Part shown: one piece after another, positions 27,302 through 37,189 of the stretch | Position numbering within the stretch: the first letter of the stretch is position 1 | Layout of the letters: the number at the start of each line of letters is the position of its first letter | DNA from: CAZDDI01 sp964504195 | GTDB taxonomy: Bacteria > Chloroflexota > Anaerolineae > B4-G1 > SLSP01 | Direction: 5' to 3' | Assembly: GCA_964504195.1 (NCBI GenBank) | Contig: CAZDDI010000008.1 | Span: 49,998 to 113,997, forward strand | DNA: 64,000 nucleotides | The notes under the pieces: generated by a model | What the model was told of the DNA's origin: nothing | What the model saw: only the letters and a program-made list of their open reading frames with translations | Databases searched by the model: none | Made by a program: the position numbers and the translations under genes

Positions 27302-28303
27302 ATGCAATGGCGATTCTTTCTCATTGTAATTACGCTGTTACTCCTGCTTGCTCTGGCCTGCGCCCCAACCTCCACTGTAGCCCCAACAACAACGCCCGCT
27401 GCCGAAGACCCCACCAATGAAGGCAACGGCGCAATTCCGATTATTAAACCGCCTACAGAAGATGTGCCGACCGGGGAAACACCCACATCGCCCCCTGTGA
27501 CTGAGCCTACAGCTACACCCACCAGCGAGCCTACCTCCATCCCACCATCCCCTTCACCGACGGCACCGCCACCAGGCCCGCCGATGCTGATCTCGTTCAC
27601 TGCTGATCCTATGAACATCGTTGAGAAAGATACGGTCACGTTGCGCTGGCAGGCTCAGGGAGCTACCGAGGCCAATATCTGGTGGTATGATCGCCGCGCA
27701 ATCCCCGCGCCGCCCGTTACTTATACCGGGACACCCGACAACGGAACAGCGGTCATCAACCCTGACAATGGCCCGATTCACCTCACGTTGCGCAATGCCC
27801 ACGGCCAAACGGAAGCGGAAATCAGTATGACTATTCGTTGCCGACATACCTGGGGGCCGGAACTGGTCGCTAATCCGCCTGGCAACTGCCCAGGTGAACT
27901 GGTTACGACTTGGGCGGCGCAACAACCTTTCGAGAACGGTTGGATGCTCTGGGTCAACCGCTCGGCGCACAATAATGAACCACTTATCTATGTCTTTTAT
28001 AACAATGGGAGATGGTATAGCTATGCTGACAACTTTGCGGAGGGCGATCATGAAATCGATCCTAGCATTACGCCACCGGCAGGTCGTTATCAACCCACGC
28101 GTGGGTTCGGGTTAGTGTGGCGTACCTATCCCGAAGTGCGCAGCGGATTAGGTTGGGCGACTGCGTCTGAAAGCGGCTTCGAGACCTGGAACCAAAACTA
28201 TATGGGGATTGGACTGCACAATGTCAGCACCTATCTGCGCGATATCAATCAGAGCATTTACCGTATGGAACATATGGGGAGTACTTGGCGGTTACATCCT
28301 TAA
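27302..28303 (+). CDS. Secreted lipoprotein with Chloroflexi-type repeat-like domain
   Basis: 333 residues. Lipoprotein signal (LLLLLALAC, Cys near residue 20), a Thr/Pro-rich linker to about residue 95, an Ig-like segment (LISFTADPMNIVEKDTVTLRW), and a C-terminal domain with PFENGWMLWVNRS, IYVFYNNGRWY and RGFGLVWRTYPEVRSGLGWA. I recall this last domain from many Chloroflexi surface proteins, without an assigned function. AGAAGGAG precedes the ATG. Probably displayed on the cell surface. Confidence 0.75.
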   Translation: MQWRFFLIVITLLLLLALACAPTSTVAPTTTPAAEDPTNEGNGAIPIIKPPTEDVPTGETPTSPPVTEPTATPTSEPTSIPPSPSPTAPPPGPPMLISFTADPMNIVEKDTVTLRWQAQGATEANIWWYDRRAIPAPPVTYTGTPDNGTAVINPDNGPIHLTLRNAHGQTEAEISMTIRCRHTWGPELVANPPGNCPGELVTTWAAQQPFENGWMLWVNRSAHNNEPLIYVFYNNGRWYSYADNFAEGDHEIDPSITPPAGRYQPTRGFGLVWRTYPEVRSGLGWATASESGFETWNQNYMGIGLHNVSTYLRDINQSIYRMEHMGSTWRLHP

Positions 28304-28352
28304 TGTTGAAGCTTTGCTACGTGTTGTTATGAACGCCTTCGGCACAACCCAA

Positions 28353-28382
28353 AAAGAGGATGCGAAATCGCATCCTCTTTTT
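28353..28382. terminator. Bidirectional terminator
   Basis: AAAGAGGATGCGA and CGCATCCTCTTT with an AAT loop and T/A tracts on both sides, between the convergent lipoprotein and chaperone-like genes. Confidence 0.85.
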
Positions 28383-28424
28383 GGTAAATGCTACCGATAG
28401 CGCGTCAGCGCTTCAGGGAGGAGG

Positions 28425-28913
28425 TCAAGGGCGGCCTTTGTGCAATGACTTGACCGCGCTTTCGCGCCGCGCCATCTCCACAATTTCCTGGATCAAGACC
28501 AGCGCTCCGAAGGTAAATTTCTTGAACAGTTCAGCAAATTCTTCCGGGGTAATCGCATCTAGCATCCAGTGATAGGTCGCTACCAGGATGTCCTGTTTCT
28601 CATCTTCCGATTGCAAAGCCATAGAAAGCCCCACAACCTGCTCCGCCCGGCGTTGCCGATAGAACAGCGTTTTGTAAAACTCTGTGGAGGCTGTCTTCCC
28701 GACGACAGCCAATGGCGTCATGAGACTAAACAAATTTCCGGTCGGTGCCATCTCAACGCGCACCATTAAGCGGTTATCGGCTAATCGTACCAACGTCGGG
28801 GGCATAGGAACGGGAAGCACACAAATCCCATTTTCATCCAAGACAAAAGGTTCAGAAGCGCCTGGGGAACTGACGCGTCCCAGGCCCGTATTAAGATTAT
28901 CTTTGAGCGTCAT
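28425..28913 (-). CDS. CesT/YbjN-like secretion-chaperone candidate
   Basis: 162 residues. The pattern of FVLDENGICVLPVPM, RLMVRVEMAPTGNLFSLMTPLAVV, EFYKTLFYRQ, VGLSMALQSEDEKQDILVATY and ITPEEFAELFKKFTFGALVLIQEI follows the alpha-beta-beta-beta-alpha-beta-beta-alpha layout of CesT-type effector chaperones. The assignment is by pattern, not by a diagnostic motif. It begins eight bases after the stop of the effector-like gene upstream, which is the typical arrangement for a cargo and its chaperone. Function is inferred from fold pattern plus context. Confidence 0.55.
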   Translation of the reverse strand: MTLKDNLNTGLGRVSSPGASEPFVLDENGICVLPVPMPPTLVRLADNRLMVRVEMAPTGNLFSLMTPLAVVGKTASTEFYKTLFYRQRRAEQVVGLSMALQSEDEKQDILVATYHWMLDAITPEEFAELFKKFTFGALVLIQEIVEMARRESAVKSLHKGRP

Positions 28914-28921
28914 AAGCCTTC

Positions 28922-30619
28922 CTAGTTCTGCTGGGCAGCGTAGATATCATCTACGATTAACTTCGCTGCCGTCTTAGCATAGTTTTTATCGAAATCGTGC
29001 CCGCCGGACACTTCTGTCATCTTGGCGTTCTTACCCAGACCCAATTTGGTGTACTTACCCACTAGAATGGTGACAAAATCGCCCTTAGCGACCACCAGAT
29101 CGAGCTTGGCTACCCGGGTCGGGAATTGCACCGCATTGCCGGAATAGATCAAATGGATATATTTATCCATTTCCGCAGCGGCGCGGGTATCGGCCAGCTC
29201 ACGGGCCTTTAGCATACGTGCAGCTTCCGCGATGATGTCTGGACTTACAGAAGGGCCACCCCCCGTACCTATTAAAGATGCATATTTACGGGCCGTCTCT
29301 GCAGCTGCCATGGCCTCGCTGCTATTGTAAGTCTGAAGCGTGTACCTGGAGCTAATCTGCCGGTGCGCAACCCGCACAGCGTTGTCCGTCTTGATCGTCC
29401 CTCGACTATGTGCCGAGATAGTGGTGCGCTGTTGGTTATTCACAGCGTCCAACATCAGCTGGGTCTGGCTTTGGGTTGCGGCATCGTCCAGGCCGGTCTT
29501 GTCAGTCAGACATTCGACCAAATCACGCCCAAACCCACGTGTAGAACTGTAGGTGTACAAAACGTCCAGTTTTGCCAGTTCGCCCCCACCCAAGTCCACT
29601 TCCTTGTTGTTCTTGAGTTCCGCATTGATGGCCGCGTGGAGAACTTTAGCCCCTTCAATCCCTGATTCCGGCTTGACGTTCATGCCGTTAATGTGTGTTA
29701 CTTTGGGTGCCCAGTTGCCCAAATCAATAGGTTTAGGGTACTCTTTAACAATGGGACGATTGTTAGTATAACCATCAACGACGCCAATAGCAATATAGCC
29801 TACGCTGCCATCGCTGCGTTCTACGCGTCGTACCAGCTCAACCTTGTCGCTCGTGATACGATACTGCGAGGTGTTCAGGTCTTTGTAAGCGCCATCATAC
29901 ACAAGGTCGCCAACCCACTTAGCCCCCTCAACGACTTTATTACCAGCCCATTTGGCGGCATCCCCTACAGCTTCCGCGCCTTTTACGGCTTTATCACCCA
30001 GCCATTTGGCCCCTTCAACGGTTTTGTTGCCGGCCCATTTGGCGGCGTTACCTACAGCCTGGGCGCCTTTCACGGCTTTATCGCCCACCCACTTGGCCCC
30101 TTCAACGGTCTTGTTGCCGGCCCATTTGGCCGCATCTCCTACAGCTTGCGCCCCTTCAACGGCTTTTCCGCCGGCCCATTTGGCGGCATCCCCTACAGCC
30201 TGTGCGCCTTTCACGGTCTTATCGCCAGCCCATTTGGCCCCTTCAACAGTTTTATTACCGGCCCATTTGGCGGCATCACCTACAGCTTGGGCGCCTTTTA
30301 CGGCCTTATCGCCTACCCAGCTCGCCGCATTGCCGACACCGGATTTCAGCTTATCCCACCAGCTACGTTGGACAGCAACTGGCGCGCGAGCAATATCTAG
30401 TTGTGGGGACAGCATGTGCGATACGGCCTGATTGCCCATTTGTCGCTGCATACGCAATACATCTTGGGGCCGCGCTACATTGCGCATAACCTCAGGATTT
30501 TGAAAAGCAGCGATGGGTAATGCGGTTTGGGGAGCAACCGCCGGGGTAGCAGCGGAAGTCTGGTGTGTGGGGTGGGAGGTGTTTTTCTCTTTAAGTGAAG
30601 ATTGATCTTTACCTGTCAT
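28922..30619 (-). CDS. Predicted effector: contractile-injection-type leader, helical repeats, alpha/beta-hydrolase domain
   Basis: 565 residues, no signal peptide. Residues 1-85 are disordered and contain LRMQRQMGNQAVSHML (55-70), resembling the LQR-GN-AV-LL motif common in proteins linked to extracellular contractile injection systems. Residues about 96-246 are tandem 11-residue amphipathic helical repeats (GDKAVKGAQAV, GNKTVEGAKWV types). The C-terminal domain (about 300-565) begins VTHINGMN, has YSSTRGFGRDLVECLTDK, then AHSRGT with a candidate nucleophile Ser405, Asp514 in KGDFVT and His541 in GGHDF, in the order of an alpha/beta-hydrolase triad. Prediction: lipase or esterase-like toxin carried by an injection machine encoded elsewhere. 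GAGGG lies eight bases before the ATG. Confidence 0.6.
   Translation of the reverse strand: MTGKDQSSLKEKNTSHPTHQTSAATPAVAPQTALPIAAFQNPEVMRNVARPQDVLRMQRQMGNQAVSHMLSPQLDIARAPVAVQRSWWDKLKSGVGNAASWVGDKAVKGAQAVGDAAKWAGNKTVEGAKWAGDKTVKGAQAVGDAAKWAGGKAVEGAQAVGDAAKWAGNKTVEGAKWVGDKAVKGAQAVGNAAKWAGNKTVEGAKWLGDKAVKGAEAVGDAAKWAGNKVVEGAKWVGDLVYDGAYKDLNTSQYRITSDKVELVRRVERSDGSVGYIAIGVVDGYTNNRPIVKEYPKPIDLGNWAPKVTHINGMNVKPESGIEGAKVLHAAINAELKNNKEVDLGGGELAKLDVLYTYSSTRGFGRDLVECLTDKTGLDDAATQSQTQLMLDAVNNQQRTTISAHSRGTIKTDNAVRVAHRQISSRYTLQTYNSSEAMAAAETARKYASLIGTGGGPSVSPDIIAEAARMLKARELADTRAAAEMDKYIHLIYSGNAVQFPTRVAKLDLVVAKGDFVTILVGKYTKLGLGKNAKMTEVSGGHDFDKNYAKTAAKLIVDDIYAAQQN
29883..30333 (-). repeat. Coding 33-bp-type repeats in the effector-like gene
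   Basis: Tandem units encode 11-residue periods alternating G-D-A-A-K-W-A and G-x-K-x-V-x-G-A, all with similar glycine and tryptophan placement. The same units produce several long but meaningless open frames on the opposite strand. Confidence 0.8.
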
Positions 30620-31759
30620 ATCATGTGCCCTCTTCTTTGTATAAAACGCTTAGTAATCAGGGCCTAACCGCCGAATCCCTTGTACAACACACCCAACCAA
30701 CAGCGGGAAAGGCTCTGCTTGGATCCATTTTATCCAGTGAAACCTACATCTCTCAAATTGTTATCTGGGCCAATTTAGAGATTTAGGCCATTGATTTTAC
30801 GGATTGGATTTTTTCCCAGCTACTATCTGTGAAATCCGTGCAAATCTAGCTTTTTAGTGGACAGCTAATAATTGAGTTTGTACCTATTATACAAGGAAAT
30901 CCGTAAAAAGTACAACTCGTGTGTTCTCTTGTGTAAAATCAGTAGATGAAAAGTTTTTATAACCACCCTTATTTTTCATTTACTGAAAATCTCTGATTCT
31001 ACCGGAATTTGTGGTCAGCGACGGCAACCCGACATGGGCATTGAAATTAGCAAGTTGTGCAGCCAATTTTCATGGTAGACAACCCCATTGAGTTTACGTG
31101 CTGGTAAACTACACTCCTGTATGGCTCTGGCGCGCGGACAATAGGCTATTCTCCTGGCAGCGTTATGTCTAATCGCCTTATTTCTCATAAACCACCAATT
31201 CCGGTAAAATCAGGATTTTTAATCTTCATTAGATGCCAAGTTCGCTTTGAGCCGGTGCAGCAAACGGCAACCGTGGAACTCTACTATCTTAACTTAATGC
31301 CAGTGTAGACAAGATTGCTTCGTCGCCACAAACGGCTCACAATGACAGCCAAAGAAGAACCTGCGTAATTACCAACAGACCCGGTTGCCAGAAATCTTGA
31401 TCCGCCTCTCTAACAGGGGCGAACGCATGAAGCCCATTCTCTGGCGTAATATAGGGCAAAACCTCCAAATTTTGACCTGTTTTAGCGTTTTTATGCTGCA
31501 AACTTAGCCTTTTTGACTTCCAAGTGGGGCGCAAAAGGCAGGATGCGATTGCCCTGGCCTCTCTAACTAAAAATCTTGACTTTCTCAAAAGTTAGATTAC
31601 AATAGTTAAAGGTGCAAAAAGTTCTATTGATAATCAACGCCTTAGCCCAACAAAGCTCCACCCCTCAAAAGGCTATAGAAACGTCCTTTCAGATCTAAGT
31701 GTAATACAAATCACCCACAATGTTCTAAATATCTACAGTGATAAAATAAGGAGCCTGTT
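30620..31759. other. 1.1-kb AT-rich intergenic region
   Basis: A divergent spacer between the effector-like gene and the beta-helix gene. No gene is supported; an 83-codon minus frame at 31337-31588 has no SD and no recognisable domain. It holds a small inverted pair near 30793-30845 (TTTTACGGATT and AATCCGTGC), GTTTAC/GTAAAC near 31092, and an element B end fragment near 31290-31308. Confidence 0.55.
31576..31603 (+). promoter_or_regulatory. Putative sigma-70-type promoter of the beta-helix gene
   Basis: TTGACT (31576-31581) and TACAAT (31598-31603) with a 16-base spacer, about 155 bases upstream of the beta-helix ATG. Consensus match only. Confidence 0.35.
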
Positions 31760-34700
31760 ATGAAACCCCAGAATCGTTTGTTACATCTGAGTTTACTTTT
31801 CTGTATAATATTGGGAGGAATTACTTACACTCCACTGGCTTCGCCCAGCGTGGCGCTGGCAAATACACCAATGCCACCCACGGAAGAGGTGTTTCCGTTG
31901 CTCATCCCCACATCACCACCACCAACGCCCCCTGCGGCGCAGACCGCGCTGGCAGCGGAATTGGCCGCTTGGGAACAGGCGCGGCAAAACGGCCCGGAAG
32001 CCGTCGTTGCGTTGGCGCAGACCTTGCGCGGTGCCGCGCTCGATCTGGCGATGCCCGACATCATCGCGGCGCACCGGCAGGTAATGCTGGCCGCGCCGCC
32101 GCCCCCAGCCACCGCGCCGATAAGCCTGGCGGAAGAAGAAGCCAGCCTGCAAGCGCAGGTTGCACTCGATGCTGCCCGCCGCGCCAGGACATTGGCCTTC
32201 CACGATGATCCGACGGAAAACAACGCGCCCGCTTCCCCCGCACCGCCACAGCCTGCGCCATCCTCTGCGCTGGCGGCTGATCTCACCGTAGGCGCCGACT
32301 GCACCTACGCGACGATTGGAGCGGCCATTGCCGCCGCCAATCCCGGCGACACGCTGCTCATCGAGGGCGGGGTCACGTTCAACGAGAACCTCACCCTCCC
32401 CATCAGCCTGACGCTGCAAGGCGGCTACGCCGGCTGCGCCAGCGGCTCGACCGCCCGCACGACGATTGACGGTAATGCCAGCAATTCGGTCATCATCGTT
32501 GAGCGGGCACTTGTGGTCAGTTTGCAAAACCTGAACCTCACCAACGGCAGCACCGGTTGGGAAGGCGGCGGCATTCGCTTCGCGCGAGGCGACGGAACCG
32601 GCACGCTGCACCTTAGCAACATCAACATCTATGGCAACACCGCCCTATGGGGCGGTGGCCTGTGGATCGGCGTGGATGCTGAGGTGACGGGAGACAACGT
32701 CCACATCTATGACAACACCGCGACGGCTTACGGCGGCGGCGTCCGCCTGTGGGGCGGACGCGCGACCTTTAGTGACAGCAATATCTATAGCAACGTTGCG
32801 CCCAGAGGTGCAGGCGTCTATGCAACGCGTGAGGATGGCTTTGCTCCCACGCTCAATTTGCCCTCCGCAGCCGACATCTACGATAACGATGCGCTCACCG
32901 GCGACGGCTTCGGCGGCGGGGTCTATATGCGCGAAGGGATGGTCTCGCTGGCCGCTGGCTCAGACATCTACAGCAACAACGCCATTGACGGCGGTGGCGC
33001 ATACCTGATCACCAGCACCTTGACCCTTGCGGGCAACGCCTCCGAGATTATGCTCAACGCCGCCACTGGCGACGGCGGCGGCGTGTATGCTCTGGAAAGC
33101 ACGCTCAATCTGGATGATAGCGCTGAGTTGTATAACAATGCTGCCGGTACAGGCGGAACGGGCAACGGCGGCGGGGCGTACCTGGACAACAGCACCCTGT
33201 GGGGCGATAAGGCGCTGATTCACTACAATACGACTAATGGTTATGGCGGCGGCGTGTATGCGACCAATGGTTCACTGTTCGATATGGATTTGGGAGGGTA
33301 CACTTGTGCAGGCCCGCGCTGTAGTCAGTTGAGCTATAACACAGCAACCGCCCTTCATGGCGGCGGTGTCTATGTCGGCAACAACAGCACAGTAAATTTG
33401 CGCCAAATTTTTATCGAAGGCAACTCAGCCGCCCTTGGTGGCGGTATTTACGCCTTCCAGAGCCAGGTCATTCTCTACAATGTGTTGGTGGCTGGCAATA
33501 ACGCCACCGATGGCACGGGCGATGGGCTACGCCTGTATACTGGAGCAAGCCTGACCGGCGCGCACAACACCTTTGCGCATAACGATGCTGACAGCGCAAC
33601 CACAGGTCGAGCCATTGATATGTCTGGCGCAACGTTAACGTTAAGCAATTCGATTGTGTGGGGGCACGCCAGCAGCATCAACGATACCACCCAGACCGTG
33701 ACCTGTTCCAACATTCAGGGCGGTTACACCGGCACGGGCAATCTGAACGTAAATCCCCTGTTCGTCGCGCCAGCCAGCGCCGACTTTCACCTGCAAGCCA
33801 CCAGCCCCGTCATGGACCGCTGCGCCACGGGGCAGAGCAGCGACTTCGACAACGAACCCCGCCCGGTGGTGCGTACCAATCCGGCCACGCCTTACGATAT
33901 GGGCGCGGACGAGTTCAGCGCGCCGCGCGTGGGCATCAACGGCGGCGGCTGCGCCTACGGCACGGTGAGCCAGGCCGTCGCAGCGGCGGCGAGTGGGGAC
34001 ACGCTCCAGGTGGCGACGGATACCTTCTTCGAGACAGTGGATATTACTGACAAAGACCTCACCATCGTCGGCAACTATGAGAGCGACTGTATCACGCCCG
34101 GAGCCGGGCCGACCATCCTGGATGCCTCATATCATTCGGGAAGCGCTGTTGACATCCGCAACAACGTGGTGACGTTGCGCAACCTGCGCATTACCGGCAG
34201 CGACGACCTCGGCGGCGGGGTGGATGCCGACGCGGGTCTCGATGATGCTAGTCAGGTCACATTGGACAACATCCACATCACCGGCAACACGGGCACGTAT
34301 GGTGCCGGCTTATACGTCGGGACAAGAACCGTAGTGACCCTCACCAACGGCACGCGGATCAATCACAACGCCGCGACGGTAGCCGGCGGCGGCGCGCGGG
34401 TGTGGGGCAAGCTGGTGATGACCAGTTGGCTCGGCGGCATCACCGAGAACACCGCGCCTCACGGCGGCGGCGTCTCCGTGCCGGGCGGCAGACTGGAAAT
34501 GCGCCCCGGCCACGTCGGTATCAACCAGGCCACCGCTGCGGACGGACGCGGCGGCGGCATTCACGTTCTCGATGGCGGCATGATTACCGCGACAGCTTCG
34601 TCCAACGTCTACCGCAACAGCGCCCACGATGGAGGCGGCATCTACGCCGATGACGCCCGCGTCACCCTGGGGGCCGTCATCCACAGCAACACGGCGGCCA

Positions 34701-37162
34701 ACGATGGCGGTGGCATCTACCTGACCAACGGCAGCGCGCTGTATGCTGACAGCACGCGCCTCGGCGATACAGTGGCGGGAAGACACAATGAGGCCACTGC
34801 CGGTGCCGGCGGCGGCATCTATGCCCAAGACAGCACCATCGAATTCAATGGCCGGATCTACAACAACCGTGCGGCAACGCAGGGCGGCGGCATATTCGCC
34901 ACCTCTAGCACGATTGCACTGACCGATGCCCACGTGGGCGGCACAGGCGAAAACCAGGCCAACGACATCACGGACGGCATATTCGGGGCAGGCCTCTATT
35001 TCAGCGCCACCCAGGCGCTACTCTCCAATACCGTCGTTGCCAGCAACACCTTCTCCAGCGGCGCGGGTTGGGGCGGCGGGATTGTCGCCTGGAACGGCAG
35101 TGTGGTGACGTTGACCGAAAGTAGCCGCGTTGAGCAGCATTACGCGCCCAACGTAGGCTGGTTTGGCGGGGGCGGTGCGGGGGTGCTCGTCTATGGCAGC
35201 ACCGTAACGCTAAATGACAGCCAGGTACTCTCTAATACGGCTGATTATTTCGGTGGCGGCATCTACATGGTTTTGACCAGCACCCTCAATATTCTGAACG
35301 GTTCCTCTATCGCCCATAATCACGTCATCACCGGCTCAGGCGGCGGGATTGCTGCTGTGGGTATGCCGAACATCAACATTGCCAACACCACGTTAAGCAA
35401 CAACAGTGCCGGGACCGACGGCGGCGCGATCCACATCACTGCGGGGACGCTGGATTTCACTGACGGTTGGAATGTGGTGCAAAACACGGCTGGCGGCAAT
35501 GGCGGTGCGGTCGCCGTGCTGGGCACAGCCGAGGCGAACTTCCGCGCGGGCGGCTATAGCTTTGTGTACTTCAACCAGGCACTGAACGGGCACGGCGGAA
35601 TGCTTTACCTGGGCAACAACACGACCACACAATTGCGCGCCACCGCCGGTCACGAGATGTACATCTACGGCAACCGCGCCATCGGCGGGAACGGCGGCGC
35701 GCTCTATGCGGATAACGGCGGCTACTTTGACATTTACGGCGAGGTCAACTTCGACCGCAACCGGGCCGACAATGGCGGGGCCATCTACGTGAGCAATGGT
35801 GCGCGGGTGTGGCTGGATGATTATGTCAATATCCGTCCGCAGCTCTGGGATAACTGGGCCGACAGCGGCAGCGGCGGCGCCATCTACGCGGTGGATAGTC
35901 CGCGCGTCGCGTGCGACGGCGCAACGTTCGGCCTGGGCGATGAGGGCAACCACGCATCCGTGAGCGGCGGCGCCATCTACCTGGACAACAGCGATTTCGA
36001 CGCCGACAACTGCATCTTCCAATACAACGAGGCCCGGCAACATGGCGGCGCGATCGCAGCGTATAACAACGCGACGCTGAGTATCTACGCCACCTATCCC
36101 GCACCTTCGTTGATGACAGAGCGTGCTGCCGAAATACAGCCGCTCGATACAGCGACTATTCTGGCGACGACGTGTGACCCGCGCACTCAGCAGTGCAGCG
36201 GTTTCTCCGGCAATGTCGCCGATAGTGACGCGAATGATACCGGCGACGGCGGCGCACTCTACACCAGCAACAGCACCTTACGCCTCAGCCACACCTACCT
36301 GCACCGCAACAGCGCATATCGCGGCGGCGCCATCTACCAGACCGGGGCAAGCGCCGAAGCTCAGGTTGCCAACAGCCTAATCTACAGCAATACGGTAAGC
36401 TTCGCAATAGGTGCCGGCATCCGTACCGCGGGCGGGGTCTTCACCATAACACAGACGACGATTGCGAACAACCAGAACGGTGCCGGATATTCACAAATCA
36501 GCACCAGTGGCTACATCTCGAACAGTATTGCCTGGGGGAACACAGATGGTGGTTTTTGGGTTGCCAGCGGCACACTTACTGGAACCTGCAATATTGACCA
36601 GAATAACGAGATCGGCGTGAACGTAGACCCGCTGTTCGCGGCTCCTGGTGCGGGGGAGAACTATCGCCTGCGCAGCGGTTCGCCCGCCATTGACGCCTGC
36701 GCTACGGGCCTCTCGCCCGATCTGGCTAACATCGCCCGTCCCTACGGCAGTGCGTACGACATGGGCGCCTACGAGTATGCACTTGGTCTGGCTTTCACGC
36801 CCGACCGTTCAGGGAGCGGTTCCTCCCCTGGCGTAGTGGCGTATACGCATACCCTTACCAACGCTAGCGCCGCCCCCGATATCTACTCACTCGCAGCACA
36901 CTCCAGCAACGGCTGGAGCGCGACTTTCGCTCCGGCTGCACAGATTGCTCTGGATGGAGGGCAGAGTACAGCCATCACCATCACTCTGAGTATTCCGGCT
37001 GGCGTAGTGAGTGGGACTGTGGACACACTCTTGGTTACTGCGACTTCTGGTGCCGACCCCAGCCTGACCGCGAGCATCACCAATACGACCACTGTCATGA
37101 TCAGCGAGGAACCTGTGTACAGGCTCTATCTCCCGCTGGTGTTGCGTAACCACGCCCCCTGA
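31760..37162 (+). CDS. Large secreted parallel beta-helix protein
   Basis: 1800 residues. Signal peptide (about 1-36, ending SVALA). Residues about 40-170 are Pro/Ala-rich. Two long right-handed parallel beta-helix regions follow (about 175-720 and 730-1660), built of degenerate repeats rich in G-G-G-I/V-Y and N-x-A (for example NDGGGIYLTNGSALY). Each begins with a pectate-lyase-like start (DCTYATIGAAIAAANPGDTL; GGGCAYGTVSQAVAAAASGDTL) and ends in a choice-of-anchor-Q-type motif (SPAIDACATGLSPDLANIARP region). A C-terminal beta-sandwich and the tail YLPLVLRNH finish the protein. No catalytic residues are apparent, so an adhesin or sheath role is more likely than a lyase. AAGGAG precedes the ATG. 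Confidence 0.9.
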   Translation: MKPQNRLLHLSLLFCIILGGITYTPLASPSVALANTPMPPTEEVFPLLIPTSPPPTPPAAQTALAAELAAWEQARQNGPEAVVALAQTLRGAALDLAMPDIIAAHRQVMLAAPPPPATAPISLAEEEASLQAQVALDAARRARTLAFHDDPTENNAPASPAPPQPAPSSALAADLTVGADCTYATIGAAIAAANPGDTLLIEGGVTFNENLTLPISLTLQGGYAGCASGSTARTTIDGNASNSVIIVERALVVSLQNLNLTNGSTGWEGGGIRFARGDGTGTLHLSNINIYGNTALWGGGLWIGVDAEVTGDNVHIYDNTATAYGGGVRLWGGRATFSDSNIYSNVAPRGAGVYATREDGFAPTLNLPSAADIYDNDALTGDGFGGGVYMREGMVSLAAGSDIYSNNAIDGGGAYLITSTLTLAGNASEIMLNAATGDGGGVYALESTLNLDDSAELYNNAAGTGGTGNGGGAYLDNSTLWGDKALIHYNTTNGYGGGVYATNGSLFDMDLGGYTCAGPRCSQLSYNTATALHGGGVYVGNNSTVNLRQIFIEGNSAALGGGIYAFQSQVILYNVLVAGNNATDGTGDGLRLYTGASLTGAHNTFAHNDADSATTGRAIDMSGATLTLSNSIVWGHASSINDTTQTVTCSNIQGGYTGTGNLNVNPLFVAPASADFHLQATSPVMDRCATGQSSDFDNEPRPVVRTNPATPYDMGADEFSAPRVGINGGGCAYGTVSQAVAAAASGDTLQVATDTFFETVDITDKDLTIVGNYESDCITPGAGPTILDASYHSGSAVDIRNNVVTLRNLRITGSDDLGGGVDADAGLDDASQVTLDNIHITGNTGTYGAGLYVGTRTVVTLTNGTRINHNAATVAGGGARVWGKLVMTSWLGGITENTAPHGGGVSVPGGRLEMRPGHVGINQATAADGRGGGIHVLDGGMITATASSNVYRNSAHDGGGIYADDARVTLGAVIHSNTAANDGGGIYLTNGSALYADSTRLGDTVAGRHNEATAGAGGGIYAQDSTIEFNGRIYNNRAATQGGGIFATSSTIALTDAHVGGTGENQANDITDGIFGAGLYFSATQALLSNTVVASNTFSSGAGWGGGIVAWNGSVVTLTESSRVEQHYAPNVGWFGGGGAGVLVYGSTVTLNDSQVLSNTADYFGGGIYMVLTSTLNILNGSSIAHNHVITGSGGGIAAVGMPNINIANTTLSNNSAGTDGGAIHITAGTLDFTDGWNVVQNTAGGNGGAVAVLGTAEANFRAGGYSFVYFNQALNGHGGMLYLGNNTTTQLRATAGHEMYIYGNRAIGGNGGALYADNGGYFDIYGEVNFDRNRADNGGAIYVSNGARVWLDDYVNIRPQLWDNWADSGSGGAIYAVDSPRVACDGATFGLGDEGNHASVSGGAIYLDNSDFDADNCIFQYNEARQHGGAIAAYNNATLSIYATYPAPSLMTERAAEIQPLDTATILATTCDPRTQQCSGFSGNVADSDANDTGDGGALYTSNSTLRLSHTYLHRNSAYRGGAIYQTGASAEAQVANSLIYSNTVSFAIGAGIRTAGGVFTITQTTIANNQNGAGYSQISTSGYISNSIAWGNTDGGFWVASGTLTGTCNIDQNNEIGVNVDPLFAAPGAGENYRLRSGSPAIDACATGLSPDLANIARPYGSAYDMGAYEYALGLAFTPDRSGSGSSPGVVAYTHTLTNASAAPDIYSLAAHSSNGWSATFAPAAQIALDGGQSTAITITLSIPAGVVSGTVDTLLVTATSGADPSLTASITNTTTVMISEEPVYRLYLPLVLRNHAP

Positions 37163-37189
37163 TTCTCACACGCTCCGGGCTTTTTCTAA

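Noticed and set aside
29693..30431. Plus-strand open frames with repetitive G-P-F-x-G-F and A-P-F-T-A composition
   Set aside because: They arise from the antisense of the effector's 11-residue repeats; the minus frame has SD, motifs and a recognisable domain.
28922..30619. DUF4157 (HExxH metallopeptidase) domain in the effector-like protein
   Set aside because: Only the associated N-terminal motif is present; no HELTH-type motif was found.
31337..31588. 83-codon minus frame in the 1.1-kb gap
   Set aside because: No SD, no recognisable domain, and repeat-like composition.
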